Assembly (NCBI RefSeq): GCF_010501075.1 | Contig: NZ_QVMN01000001.1 | Coordinates: forward strand, 372,001-436,000 | DNA from: Dysgonomonas sp. 25 | Lineage (GTDB): Bacteria > Bacteroidota > Bacteroidia > Bacteroidales > Dysgonomonadaceae | Length of the DNA stretch: 64,000 bases | Reading direction: 5' to 3' | In this document: piece by piece, positions 24,950 to 34,342 of the stretch | How positions within the stretch are numbered: position 1 is the first letter of the stretch | Layout: each line of letters starts with the position of its first letter | Position numbers and translations under genes: made by a program | Notes under the pieces: generated by a model | Databases searched by the model: none | The model's input: the letters and a program-made list of their open reading frames with translations, nothing else | What the model was told of the DNA's origin: nothing

Positions 24950-26922
24950 TCCATATTATAAGTTATACTCAATACCCGGAACTGTGTACGACGGTTTATC
25001 TCGTCGGCAATCTCCTGTTCCTCAGGAGGTAATTGCTCGATGTAAGCGTCTGTCAGCACATCCCCTTCGTTAAATAGTTTATACTTCTTAATCACAGCCT
25101 TCGTTACCTTCTTAGGCTCGCGTTTACCATATCCTTTCGCTACCAGACGGTCTTTCGCTATGCCGCCTTCGATAAGGTAATCGACAACGGATTCGGCACG
25201 CCGCTGCGAAAGGTTATCGTTGTATTCGTCCGAACCGTGCCGGTCGGTATGGGCTGATAACTCGATTGTTACATTCGGATTCAGCTTCAAAAGCTCTATC
25301 AATTCATTCAAACCGTCTTTCGATTCGGGGCGTAAAGTGGCTCTGTCGAAATCGAAGAATATATTTTCCAGCACCACAGGCTTATTGATAGGCGTCATTA
25401 CGAAATCAACAAAATAGGTGGAATCCGCCACATTCGGCAAGGTATTCAATGCCATACGGGCATTCAGGTAACCTTGCGCACTTGCCAGAAAGACATAATT
25501 CACGCCAATATCTCCCGACGAATTGTAAGTACCATTCTGCCGCCCGTCGATTTTCTTATTCGTGCCGTTATTACCCACCATACGGATAGTGGCATTCGTA
25601 ACAAATTCATCGTCAGGGTCTACGATATATCCTTCGATACGGATATTCTCCTCGGGATATTCGAACCGGTAAATCCTGTCCCATCCGCGACCTTCGCCCC
25701 GGTTGGAGCTAAAGAAGCCCCGTTCGCGCTCCCCTTCGAATGTGATACCGAAATCATCGCCTTCCGAGTTTATCGGATATTTCATGTTCCCGATTTCCCA
25801 TCTGCCCGAATGCTGATTATATACAGCCTTGAAAATATCCAACCCTCCCATCCCCGGATGTCCGTCGGATGAGAAATAAAGAGTGGTATCGTCGCGCATA
25901 TAAGGGAACATTTCATCGCCTGCCGTATTGATTTCCGGGCCAAGGTTCTCGATGTAGTTTATCTCATCGCCTACCATATTAGCACGCCAGATGTCTTTTC
26001 CGCCATATCCTTTCGGCAGGTCGGAAACAAAATAGAGAAACTCCCCCGACGGTGTCAGCGACGGATGGGCATATACCGCCATCGTATCGCGGCTCAATTT
26101 CAGCTGTTTGGGAGCACCCCACGAGCCTCCCGCACGTTGCGAGATATAGATAGAGCTATAAGACGAATTGACCGAATCCTGCGGACTATAAGTATAATAC
26201 ATCGTCGTTCCTCCGGCATTGAAAGAAGTTACGCCCTCGTCAAAGTCGGTATTGACGGGTGATTCCAAATGCTCGGGAGCCATCCATTCGCCGTTATCGT
26301 CTTTGCGCGAAAAGTATATATCGTTATTCTTGACGCCTGTTATCTCGCTCGGGTTATCTCCTTTCGATTCCTTACGGCTCGAAGAAAAGAACACTTGGTC
26401 GTAATCGGGCGGCAATAACATCGGTGCAAATTCCCCGCCACGGGTAGACATGAAAAGGTTCATTTTCTTTATAGTATAAGCCGTAGGAGCGGCTTTCCAT
26501 TGCTGTGCCAGTTCTGTTCCGTGCAGACCGCTCCTCGCAAAGCGGTTATCCGGCGAGGTTTCGAGGAACAGTTCGTACATCTCGGCAGCTTTTTTATAGT
26601 TGCCCGTTTTGTGCAACGTGCGCGCATATTGCAGAGGCAACGTATTGTCATCAGCTTTGTAGCGTACAGCATTGGCATAAGCCGAATTGGCTTGTATAGG
26701 CATATTGATTAAGCGGAAACTCTCGGCCGTTTTAAAAGCCACTTCGCCACGCAAATCACGCTCTTTAGGCGGAATCTTACGATACACCTTCCGATATAGT
26801 TCGGCAGCATCGTAATATTCTCCTTTGGCAAACTTTTCATCCGCCTTTTTCAATTGGGCATTGCGGCACGAACCGCCAATAACCAACAGTAGAACTAATA
26901 ATATGTAGTTGTATTTTTTCAA
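24946..26922 (-). CDS. porE: PorE-like T9SS lipoprotein (TPR, propeller, CRD, OmpA)
   Basis: 658 residues from TTG at 26922. Signal peptide with lipobox VIGGSC; TPR repeats (about 20-130); a PD40-type beta-propeller with SSSRKES, FVSDLPKGYGGKDIW and FSSDGHPGMGGLDIF; a carboxypeptidase-regulatory-like domain (RIEGYIVDPDDEFV); and an OmpA C-terminal domain (FFDFDRATLRPES ... SAHTDRHGS ... SQRRAESV) that binds peptidoglycan. This is the domain order of PorE from the type IX secretion system. The upstream in-frame ATG at 27018 lies before a -7 element at 26951-26958, so it cannot be the start if that promoter is used. Confidence 0.85.
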   Translation of the reverse strand: MKKYNYILLVLLLVIGGSCRNAQLKKADEKFAKGEYYDAAELYRKVYRKIPPKERDLRGEVAFKTAESFRLINMPIQANSAYANAVRYKADDNTLPLQYARTLHKTGNYKKAAEMYELFLETSPDNRFARSGLHGTELAQQWKAAPTAYTIKKMNLFMSTRGGEFAPMLLPPDYDQVFFSSSRKESKGDNPSEITGVKNNDIYFSRKDDNGEWMAPEHLESPVNTDFDEGVTSFNAGGTTMYYTYSPQDSVNSSYSSIYISQRAGGSWGAPKQLKLSRDTMAVYAHPSLTPSGEFLYFVSDLPKGYGGKDIWRANMVGDEINYIENLGPEINTAGDEMFPYMRDDTTLYFSSDGHPGMGGLDIFKAVYNQHSGRWEIGNMKYPINSEGDDFGITFEGERERGFFSSNRGEGRGWDRIYRFEYPEENIRIEGYIVDPDDEFVTNATIRMVGNNGTNKKIDGRQNGTYNSSGDIGVNYVFLASAQGYLNARMALNTLPNVADSTYFVDFVMTPINKPVVLENIFFDFDRATLRPESKDGLNELIELLKLNPNVTIELSAHTDRHGSDEYNDNLSQRRAESVVDYLIEGGIAKDRLVAKGYGKREPKKVTKAVIKKYKLFNEGDVLTDAYIEQLPPEEQEIADEINRRTQFRVLSITYNME

Positions 26923-26950
26923 ATCGACAGACCTTTTTCTTAACTGCACA

Positions 26951-26958
26951 CAAATATA
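26951..26958 (-). promoter_or_regulatory. -7 element for porE
   Basis: On the minus strand TATATTTG fits the -7 consensus, about 28 nt before the chosen TTG start. It decides against the longer in-frame start at 27018. Confidence 0.5.
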
Positions 26959-27144
26959 ACTCTTTTCTAAATAGATTATTGCTGATATTGCACAACTTTT
27001 GACGGACATGCCGAACATAAGCTATCGCATTTTCGTTTATTAAAAAGTGAATTATCCTTAATTTTATCCTTACTTTTATGGATTCGGAGCAAAAACAGCT
27101 CACTTTGTAAAGCATATTATTGTTATATTATAAACTATTATCGC

Positions 27145-30100
27145 ATGAGACAGTTATTAATCATTGTAGGTATCATCTTATCATTTACCGCAAATATGGT
27201 GGCACAGAACAATCCCGAAAAATACGAGCAGCTCTGGCAGCAAGTTTCTCAATACGACGAGGACGATTTGCCTCAATCGGCAGCGAAAGAGGTGGAGGAT
27301 ATCCTGAAACAGGCTATCGCCGAAAAAAATACGCAACAGGTCATAAAAAGCTTGTTAGTCAAAAACATCTATAAAATCAAGATAGATAAAAAAAATAATA
27401 CAGCCATTTTCGCCGATTTGAATCAATTATTGGCTGAAACAAAGGACGAAGCATATAAGGCGTTGCTCAACTCCTTATTAGCCGAGTTGTATAACGATTA
27501 TTACAATTGGAACAGGTGGAATTTCTACAACCGGACAGCCTTGACCGATGTTGTTCCCGAGGATATAAAAGAATGGTCGGGAAGCAACTTTTCGGATAAA
27601 GTACTCGAACATCTGAAACAGTCGGTAGCCAACAGTGAGGTTTTAAAGAAACACACGACAAAAGAATTTGATAATATCATCGTGTTGGGCGACAATTCGC
27701 CCGCATACTACCCTACCCTGTACGACTTCCTGATGAAGCGTGCGATAGAAGAGGCACAAAAAACACCTACCGAAGACTATTATAGAAGTATAGAACATAC
27801 CGGGTTTTCGTCTTCGCAATTAGCTGTTCCGGCTGATGAATATATATTGATTGACATCAAAGAGAAGCCTAATACACTGGCGCTCTATTATTATAAGCAG
27901 TATTTCAACGATTTGCTCGCAAGAGGAATGACCTCGACCGTTATATTGACCGAAATAAACAAAGCGAATTATCTTTCGGAACTGTCTTACGATTTCAGTA
28001 ACAATAGCCTGTTAGATTTCTATAAACAATTGGCAGAGAAGTATAAAGATAATGAAACAAATGCAGCCGTTGTAGAAAATATTGCCCGGTTACTGCTTTC
28101 GTCATCCAATTATTCATACAAATACGGATACGAATATGCTGTAGACTACGATTCGTATAATCCGGCAAGTACAGAGGAAGCATATAACCTGTGTCAAAAG
28201 GCAGTTGCCAATTATCCGAATTATCCGTTAATCAGTAATATAAAAGAAATCATAAAAGCGTTAGAAAAGCCATATCTCGACATCAAAGGGAACAACATTT
28301 ATTACCCTACGAATGAAGTGGTTGTAGACATACGCTACAGAAACCTGCAAGCTCTGGATGAAGTGCCGGAGCTAATGCTAAGCAAAAATGGCGGAAAAAC
28401 ACTCAAGGAATATCCGGCCAATTATAAGCGCGAGAAATCTTATTTACTGAAAGATACGACACTGAATTTGGGAAAACTCGCTCCCGGCAAGTATCAGATA
28501 ACCGAACAATCTGAACTGGACGAGCTAATCGAATTCAATTTTTCAGTTACACGCATGGCTGCTTTCAGCCGCAACAATGCACCTAACTGCTATCAGGTAT
28601 ATGTAGTCGACCGCATCACAGGTAAACCTATCGAGGGTGCAACAGTATCGATATATAAACGGAACGAAAAGAATGAAGATATAAAACCCGAATCGGACAA
28701 ACCTCTGGCTCAGGCTACAACGAATGCTATAGGCTTGGCTTCATTCAAGGGTATTAAAGAGTTGAATGGAAAAGATTATTTCAATGGTTCTTATATTGTG
28801 CAGTACGGCGAGGACATATTTCCTACACAATCGGTTAATACTAATTATTACTTCCGTTCTTCCTATTACGAAGATAATACACCCGACGCAGATGACCAGA
28901 TAATAAGCATCTTCACCGACAGAGGAATATATCGCCCGGGGCAAACCGTATACTTCAAAGGCGTTGTAATGAATGGTTTGGAAAAACCTGTAACTAACAA
29001 GAAAGTAACAGCTAAGCTGAAAAACAATAATAACGAGATTGTAGGCGAAAAAGAACTAAGGTTAAACGAATTCGGCTCGGTAGCAGGAGAATTTACGGTT
29101 CCTCAATCAGGATTATTAGGTTATTACAATATCGAGCTTAGAACCGAGCGCGAAAGTGAAACCTTCAGTATTCAGGTAGAGGAATATAAGCGTCCGACTT
29201 TCGAAATTACATTCGACAAAGTAGAAAAGACCTACACCTTCGGCGAAACCGTAACGGTGAAAGGGTATGCCAAAAACTTCTCGGGAATCAGCCTGCAAGA
29301 TGCCACCGTAGAATATACCATCAATAAGCAGCAATATAGCTTCTGGCGATACGGCGGAAACACTTCGGCGTTTGATAATGGAAACGTGAAAACAAATGCC
29401 GACGGTTCGTTCGAAATCACCTTTGTGCCGAAAGCCGGCGAAAACAGCTCCAGCATCAGATATGCAAACAGCATCCAACAATACACCATAAATGCGAAAG
29501 TGACCGATTTGAATAACGAAACACAATCCGGCAGCTTCTCATTACTTGTTGGGGATGTTTCGATGGCTATCAATATCAACATTCCGCTACAATTGGAGAA
29601 ATCCGATACTGTGGCTGTGAAAATAGAGGCTATGAACCTGAATAATGTCCCGATAGAGACTTCCGGCAAATATCAGATTTATAAGCTCAAAGATAATGGT
29701 ACACAAGAAAACGAAGTCCTCAACGGAACATTCAAAACCGGTGTACAAAAAGGATTACGTGCGCAACTGAATAAACTTGTTTCGGGTAAATACCGTATTC
29801 AGATAACAGCTAAAGACAGCAATGGAAAAGAAGTGGAAGATAAGAAAGATTTCCTTATCTTCTCCTACAACGACAAGCGCCCGCCTATCGAAACAGGTGA
29901 ATGGTTAGTCAAGAAAAACGGCACGTTCTCTGCAAGCCAACCGGCCGAAATATTATTCGGACTGACTGAAAAGGACGTTAGCATCCTGTATCAGATATAC
30001 GACAAAGAAAAGCTGTTCGAAGAAAAACGGATTACCTTGAGCAACAGCAATCACATGTTCAAAATCCCATACAAAGAGGAATATGGCGAACAAGTATATC

Positions 30101-33045
30101 TGAGTCTCACTTACGTCAAGAACGAAAAATTCTATAACAAAAATATATCGCTGAAAAAAGTACAGGAAAAACGCGACGACAAACTCGCTATCAAGCTCGA
30201 GGTATTCCGCGACCGCCTGCGCCCGGGACAGGAAGAAACATGGACCATCAGCGTGAAAGACCAGCAAGGCAATCCAAGTATAGCCGAAGTATTGGCTTCG
30301 ATGTACGACAGTTCGCTCGATAAATTAGGGTCACGATATATACGCAGTTGGGTGCTTAATAAACCATATATCAATAACTATTTCAGCCCATACCAATATT
30401 ACGCAGCCATAGATAAATACGGTTCAAGCTATCGTAGCCACTACTCCGAATACGACATTGAAAGAAAATATTTTGACTTCGATGTGCTGGAGTTATTCGG
30501 TTTCCAGTTCGACAATAGCTCTCACATTATGATACGGGGATTGGCAAAGGAAAAAAATGTGCCTCCACCTCCGTCACTAAAAAGCGAAATGGAAGAAGTA
30601 CTAGTACAAGTAAGTATGGCTGATGTGAAAGGAGATGACAATAGATTCGGTGTAGACATTGCCGAACTGAAAGACCATAAAGTTATTATGGACGAAAATC
30701 CAGCTACAGGAGGAAGTGCAGCCAAAGAAGAAGTGCAAATCCGCCGCAATTTCAACGAAACGGCATTCTTCTATCCGCAACTGCGCACCAACGAGAAAGG
30801 CGAAACACTTGTATCGTTCACCGCTCCCGAAAGTAATACCCGCTGGAAATTCCGCGTACTGGCATACGACAAGGACATGAAATCTGCCCAGACAGAGCAA
30901 TATGTCGTAACACAAAAAGAATTAATGGTTACACCGAATATGCCGCGCTTCGTCCGCGAAGGGGATAAAACATCCATTTCGACCAAAATATCAAACCTGT
31001 CTGACAAAGCTATCGACGGGAAAGTATATATCGAATTCTTCGATCCGGTGACCGAGAAAGTAATCGATTTAGCGACAGCTAACCGCGAACAGGCATTCAC
31101 GCTCGAAAAAGATGCCTCTTCGTCCGCATCGTGGACATTTGATGTACCCAAAGATATTCAGCTTCTGGGTTGCCGCATTATTGCGACAAGCGAGACTTTC
31201 AGCGACGGCGAGCAGCACGTATTGCCTGTATTGTCGAACCGTATGATGGTGACCGAAAGCATGCCATTCGACGTTACCGAAGCAGGCGAAAACACTTTCG
31301 TATACGAGAAACTCAAAAATAACCAATCGGCTACGTTGACTAATTACCGCCTCACACTCGAATATGCCGACAATCCGGCTTGGTACGCCGTAATGGCATT
31401 GCCGGTATTGAGCAACCCAAGCAACGACGATGCTATTTCGTGGTTTGCGAGCTACTATGTCAATTCGTTGGGAGCAAGTATGATGCAACAATATCCGCGT
31501 GTAGCCAATATGATTCAGGCATGGCAAAAGCAAGGCGGAAGCAAAGAAACGCTTATATCCAAGTTGCAACAGGACGAAGAAGTGAAAAACATCCTTCTGG
31601 CCGAAACACCTTGGGTACTGGATGCAAAAGACGAAACAGAACAGATGCAACGCCTTTCGTTGCTGTTCGACCTGAACATGACCAAGCAGAAAACAAGCGC
31701 TGCAACCTACAAGCTAAAAGATTTGCAGGATGCCACAGGCGGTTGGAGCTGGTACAAAGGATTCCGCCCGAGCCGGAGCATTACGCAGTATATCCTCGTA
31801 GGATATGCGCATTTGCAGCATGTAGGCATGATGCAATACGGCGAAGACATTAAACGTATGCAAATCAGCGCCTTGAATTTCCTCGATAAGGAAATAACAG
31901 ACGATTATGATAAGTTGACAAAGGCGAAGGATTGGGAAAAGACTTCTACTATTTCCACCAATCAGTTGGAATACCTGTACGCCCGTTCGTATTACCGCGA
32001 TATACCGATTACACAGGAGGCACGCAAAGCCGAGCGTTTCTATACTTCGGTGGTCATGAAAAACTGGAAGAAGCTGAATATGTACGAACGTTCTATCCTC
32101 GTCCCTGTCCTGCTCAAAAACGGAGACAAGAAACTGGCACAGCAGATAGCCAAATCTATCCGCGAATATGCTGTAACAGACAAGAGCAAAGGCATGTACT
32201 GGCCGAATAACAAAGATAAGCAGTTTGCTTCGGGCATAGCCGTAGTCAATCACACATTCTATATGGAGGCACTCCGCGAAACGGGGGCTACCGACAAGGA
32301 AATGGATTTGATGAAACAATGGCTCGTGAAGCAAAAGCAAGTGCAGGTGTGGAACACAACCCACGGAACAATAAATGCTATCTATGCCTTACTTGCCACA
32401 GGTACCAATTGGCTGGATGGTGAAAGTAAACCTTCTGCCATTCAGATAGGAAAGCAAGTAATCGATACCAAAAATTCAGCTTTGGGAACGGGCTACGTCA
32501 AAACAAGCTGGGATAAGGCTGAAATCTCGCCGGATATGGCTACAGTCAAGGTGACAAAAGAAGGCGAACAGCCTGCCTATGGTGCTTTGTACTGGCAATA
32601 TTACGAGGATCTGAACAAAATAGAAGCTAACAAAACCAATCTGAATGTAGAGAAGCAATTGTATAAAGCAACCAACTCGGGCTTGGTATCTATCACCGAA
32701 AGCAACCCGTTGCAAGTCGGCGACAAAGTAACTATCCGCCTGACTGTGCGTGTTGATAATGATATAGATTTCGTTCACCTGAAAGATATGCGCGCGCCAT
32801 GCTTCGAACCGGTAGAATCGGTGTCGAGCAGCAAATGGAATGAAGGTACAATCTATTATCAGGAGACGCGCGATGCTTCGACCAATTTATTCTTCGACCG
32901 CCTGCGCAAAGGGACGTATGTATTCGAATATAGTGTATATGTCAACCGCACAGGAACTTACTCGAACGGCATCACCACTATTCAATCCTTGTATGCACCT
33001 GAATTCACATCGCATACGAAGGGCATAACCGTGACAGTGAAATAA
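27145..33045 (+). CDS. alpha-2-macroglobulin-family protein, 1966 residues
   Basis: Largest gene of the window. Signal peptide MRQLLIIVGIILSFTANMVAQ. The N-terminal 450 residues are helical. The MG-type beta domains follow (FTDRGIYRPGQTVYFKGVV is the MG2 signature) and the A2M core contains FFYPQLRTNEKGETLVSFTAPES. The expected thioester CxEQ is absent: the equivalent site reads SNPSNDDAISWFASYY. The thioester-domain-like helical barrel (LKDLQDATGGWSWYKG) remains. Bacterial relatives are periplasmic or outer-membrane protease traps; thioester-less forms are common in Bacteroidetes. The L,D-transpeptidase gene starts 1 nt after its stop. Confidence 0.93.
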   Translation: MRQLLIIVGIILSFTANMVAQNNPEKYEQLWQQVSQYDEDDLPQSAAKEVEDILKQAIAEKNTQQVIKSLLVKNIYKIKIDKKNNTAIFADLNQLLAETKDEAYKALLNSLLAELYNDYYNWNRWNFYNRTALTDVVPEDIKEWSGSNFSDKVLEHLKQSVANSEVLKKHTTKEFDNIIVLGDNSPAYYPTLYDFLMKRAIEEAQKTPTEDYYRSIEHTGFSSSQLAVPADEYILIDIKEKPNTLALYYYKQYFNDLLARGMTSTVILTEINKANYLSELSYDFSNNSLLDFYKQLAEKYKDNETNAAVVENIARLLLSSSNYSYKYGYEYAVDYDSYNPASTEEAYNLCQKAVANYPNYPLISNIKEIIKALEKPYLDIKGNNIYYPTNEVVVDIRYRNLQALDEVPELMLSKNGGKTLKEYPANYKREKSYLLKDTTLNLGKLAPGKYQITEQSELDELIEFNFSVTRMAAFSRNNAPNCYQVYVVDRITGKPIEGATVSIYKRNEKNEDIKPESDKPLAQATTNAIGLASFKGIKELNGKDYFNGSYIVQYGEDIFPTQSVNTNYYFRSSYYEDNTPDADDQIISIFTDRGIYRPGQTVYFKGVVMNGLEKPVTNKKVTAKLKNNNNEIVGEKELRLNEFGSVAGEFTVPQSGLLGYYNIELRTERESETFSIQVEEYKRPTFEITFDKVEKTYTFGETVTVKGYAKNFSGISLQDATVEYTINKQQYSFWRYGGNTSAFDNGNVKTNADGSFEITFVPKAGENSSSIRYANSIQQYTINAKVTDLNNETQSGSFSLLVGDVSMAININIPLQLEKSDTVAVKIEAMNLNNVPIETSGKYQIYKLKDNGTQENEVLNGTFKTGVQKGLRAQLNKLVSGKYRIQITAKDSNGKEVEDKKDFLIFSYNDKRPPIETGEWLVKKNGTFSASQPAEILFGLTEKDVSILYQIYDKEKLFEEKRITLSNSNHMFKIPYKEEYGEQVYLSLTYVKNEKFYNKNISLKKVQEKRDDKLAIKLEVFRDRLRPGQEETWTISVKDQQGNPSIAEVLASMYDSSLDKLGSRYIRSWVLNKPYINNYFSPYQYYAAIDKYGSSYRSHYSEYDIERKYFDFDVLELFGFQFDNSSHIMIRGLAKEKNVPPPPSLKSEMEEVLVQVSMADVKGDDNRFGVDIAELKDHKVIMDENPATGGSAAKEEVQIRRNFNETAFFYPQLRTNEKGETLVSFTAPESNTRWKFRVLAYDKDMKSAQTEQYVVTQKELMVTPNMPRFVREGDKTSISTKISNLSDKAIDGKVYIEFFDPVTEKVIDLATANREQAFTLEKDASSSASWTFDVPKDIQLLGCRIIATSETFSDGEQHVLPVLSNRMMVTESMPFDVTEAGENTFVYEKLKNNQSATLTNYRLTLEYADNPAWYAVMALPVLSNPSNDDAISWFASYYVNSLGASMMQQYPRVANMIQAWQKQGGSKETLISKLQQDEEVKNILLAETPWVLDAKDETEQMQRLSLLFDLNMTKQKTSAATYKLKDLQDATGGWSWYKGFRPSRSITQYILVGYAHLQHVGMMQYGEDIKRMQISALNFLDKEITDDYDKLTKAKDWEKTSTISTNQLEYLYARSYYRDIPITQEARKAERFYTSVVMKNWKKLNMYERSILVPVLLKNGDKKLAQQIAKSIREYAVTDKSKGMYWPNNKDKQFASGIAVVNHTFYMEALRETGATDKEMDLMKQWLVKQKQVQVWNTTHGTINAIYALLATGTNWLDGESKPSAIQIGKQVIDTKNSALGTGYVKTSWDKAEISPDMATVKVTKEGEQPAYGALYWQYYEDLNKIEANKTNLNVEKQLYKATNSGLVSITESNPLQVGDKVTIRLTVRVDNDIDFVHLKDMRAPCFEPVESVSSSKWNEGTIYYQETRDASTNLFFDRLRKGTYVFEYSVYVNRTGTYSNGITTIQSLYAPEFTSHTKGITVTVK

Positions 33046-33046
33046 G

Positions 33047-33736
33047 ATGAAAAAGATAATCCTGATAGGAGGAGGTATAATCGTTGCGTTGCTGGGTATA
33101 TTTTTTTATATCCAGCACATCAACGATGAAAAGATGGCCCGGTTGGCAGAAGAAATCAGGCTGGAAGAAGAAGCCATAAAAGAAAAGGAAGACCGCGAAT
33201 GGCAAATCACATTCGACAGGGCAAAAGCCAAAGCCGACTCGGCCAAACTGTTTTGTGAGAAGAACAACCTGAGAACGGATTACTGCATTTTGGTCGATTT
33301 CAAAGTTCATTCGGGCAAAAACAGGCTTTTCGTCTGGAATTTTGAACAAGACACCATTGTGGATGCCAACCCCTGCTGTCACGGATATGGCAATCAACAA
33401 AACCGCAGCACAGCCAAAAAGATTGTATTCAGCAATGTCCCGGGTAGTTTATGCTCCTCGCTGGGCAAGTTCAAAACGGCCTATCGCGACAAATGTAACT
33501 ATGGAACCCTTTTCCAATACCGCATTCACGGACTGGATAAGACAAACGACAATGCCTTCAGCCGCTTTGTGACGCTGCATTCCTATAGTGCCGTTCCCGA
33601 TAAGGAGATTTACCCCGAACATATCCCGCTGGGCTATAGTCAGGGATGTTTTATTGTGTCGGATTATATGCTCTACAGGTTAGATAATTTAATGAAGATG
33701 AGCGACATAAAGATGCTTATCTGGTCGTACTATTAA
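33047..33736 (+). CDS. murein L,D-transpeptidase catalytic domain protein (YkuD_2-type)
   Basis: 229 residues. One N-terminal transmembrane segment (IILIGGGIIVALLGIFFYI) is followed by a charged coiled coil (about 25-65) and the catalytic domain. The domain carries VDFKVHSGKNRLFVW, GTLFQYRIHGLD, LHSYSAVPDKEI and SQGCFIVSDYML with the catalytic Cys. L,D-transpeptidases crosslink or trim peptidoglycan. It directly follows the macroglobulin gene, so they are probably translated together; in other bacteria the macroglobulin partner is a class C penicillin-binding protein. Confidence 0.85.
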   Translation: MKKIILIGGGIIVALLGIFFYIQHINDEKMARLAEEIRLEEEAIKEKEDREWQITFDRAKAKADSAKLFCEKNNLRTDYCILVDFKVHSGKNRLFVWNFEQDTIVDANPCCHGYGNQQNRSTAKKIVFSNVPGSLCSSLGKFKTAYRDKCNYGTLFQYRIHGLDKTNDNAFSRFVTLHSYSAVPDKEIYPEHIPLGYSQGCFIVSDYMLYRLDNLMKMSDIKMLIWSYY

Positions 33737-33789
33737 TAACCGTAAAGATATTTTATCTTTATATTACGTTCTTTTTTAACTATAATCAT

Positions 33790-33797
33790 TATCTTTG
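33790..33797 (+). promoter_or_regulatory. -7 element upstream of the DUF1573 gene
   Basis: TATCTTTG, 75 nt before the start at 33873. No strong -33 box. Confidence 0.45.
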
Positions 33798-33872
33798 TCC
33801 TGTGTTATGAACTTAAACATACTATTTATTGTTTAAAAAAAGATATTATAATTAATATAAACCGAGACCAAA

Positions 33873-34265
33873 ATGAAAAAAATAGGATTTTTATTACTTG
33901 CCTTAATCCTTTCGACAAGTTTTCTTGCAGCGCAAGATAAGAAGAAAGCCCCTAAAGCAGAATTTGTTGCCGGAACACACGATTTCGGTAAGATAAATGA
34001 GAGTGCAGGAATAGTAAAATATGTATTCAAATTCAAAAATACAGGAGACGCTCCGTTGATCGTTCAACGTGTACAGCCTTCGTGCGGATGTACAGCATCT
34101 GATTACACAAAAGAACCAATCCTGCCGGGTAAAGAAGGTTCGATAACAGTTACGTTCAATCCTGCCGGATATAACGGTGCTTTTGACAAAAAACTAACTG
34201 TATTCACCAACGTTCCTAACGAAGTTTATTACCTGACCGTTAAAGGCGAAGTTCTTCTTAAATAA
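33873..34265 (+). CDS. DUF1573-domain exported protein
   Basis: 130 residues, signal peptide LLLALILSTSFLAAQ. The mature part is one Ig-like beta-sandwich of the DUF1573 type: ThDFGKINE, YVFKFKNTGDAPLIVQRV, the SCGCT motif and GSITVTFNPAGYNGAF. The Cys-Gly-Cys pair is characteristic. Function is unknown; the fold is related to the ASH/MSP domain. It has its own -7 element and a strong terminator. Confidence 0.93.
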   Translation: MKKIGFLLLALILSTSFLAAQDKKKAPKAEFVAGTHDFGKINESAGIVKYVFKFKNTGDAPLIVQRVQPSCGCTASDYTKEPILPGKEGSITVTFNPAGYNGAFDKKLTVFTNVPNEVYYLTVKGEVLLK

Positions 34266-34290
34266 GATTTTCGTACTTATCAAAAATAAA

Positions 34291-34324
34291 ATACGGGATA
34301 TCGAATCGATATCCCGTATTTCTT
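34291..34324. terminator. bidirectional terminator (DUF1573 / S46 genes)
   Basis: Fourteen-base-pair perfect stem ATACGGGATATCGA / TCGATATCCCGTAT with a single central base, then TTTCTTTT. It sits between two converging genes. Confidence 0.85.
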
Positions 34325-34342
34325 TTATATGCTCAGCCCTAT

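Noticed and set aside
31069-31650. Long minus-strand reading frame within the macroglobulin gene
   Set aside because: It lies wholly inside a clearly coding + strand gene, has no promoter, and its composition follows the opposite strand.
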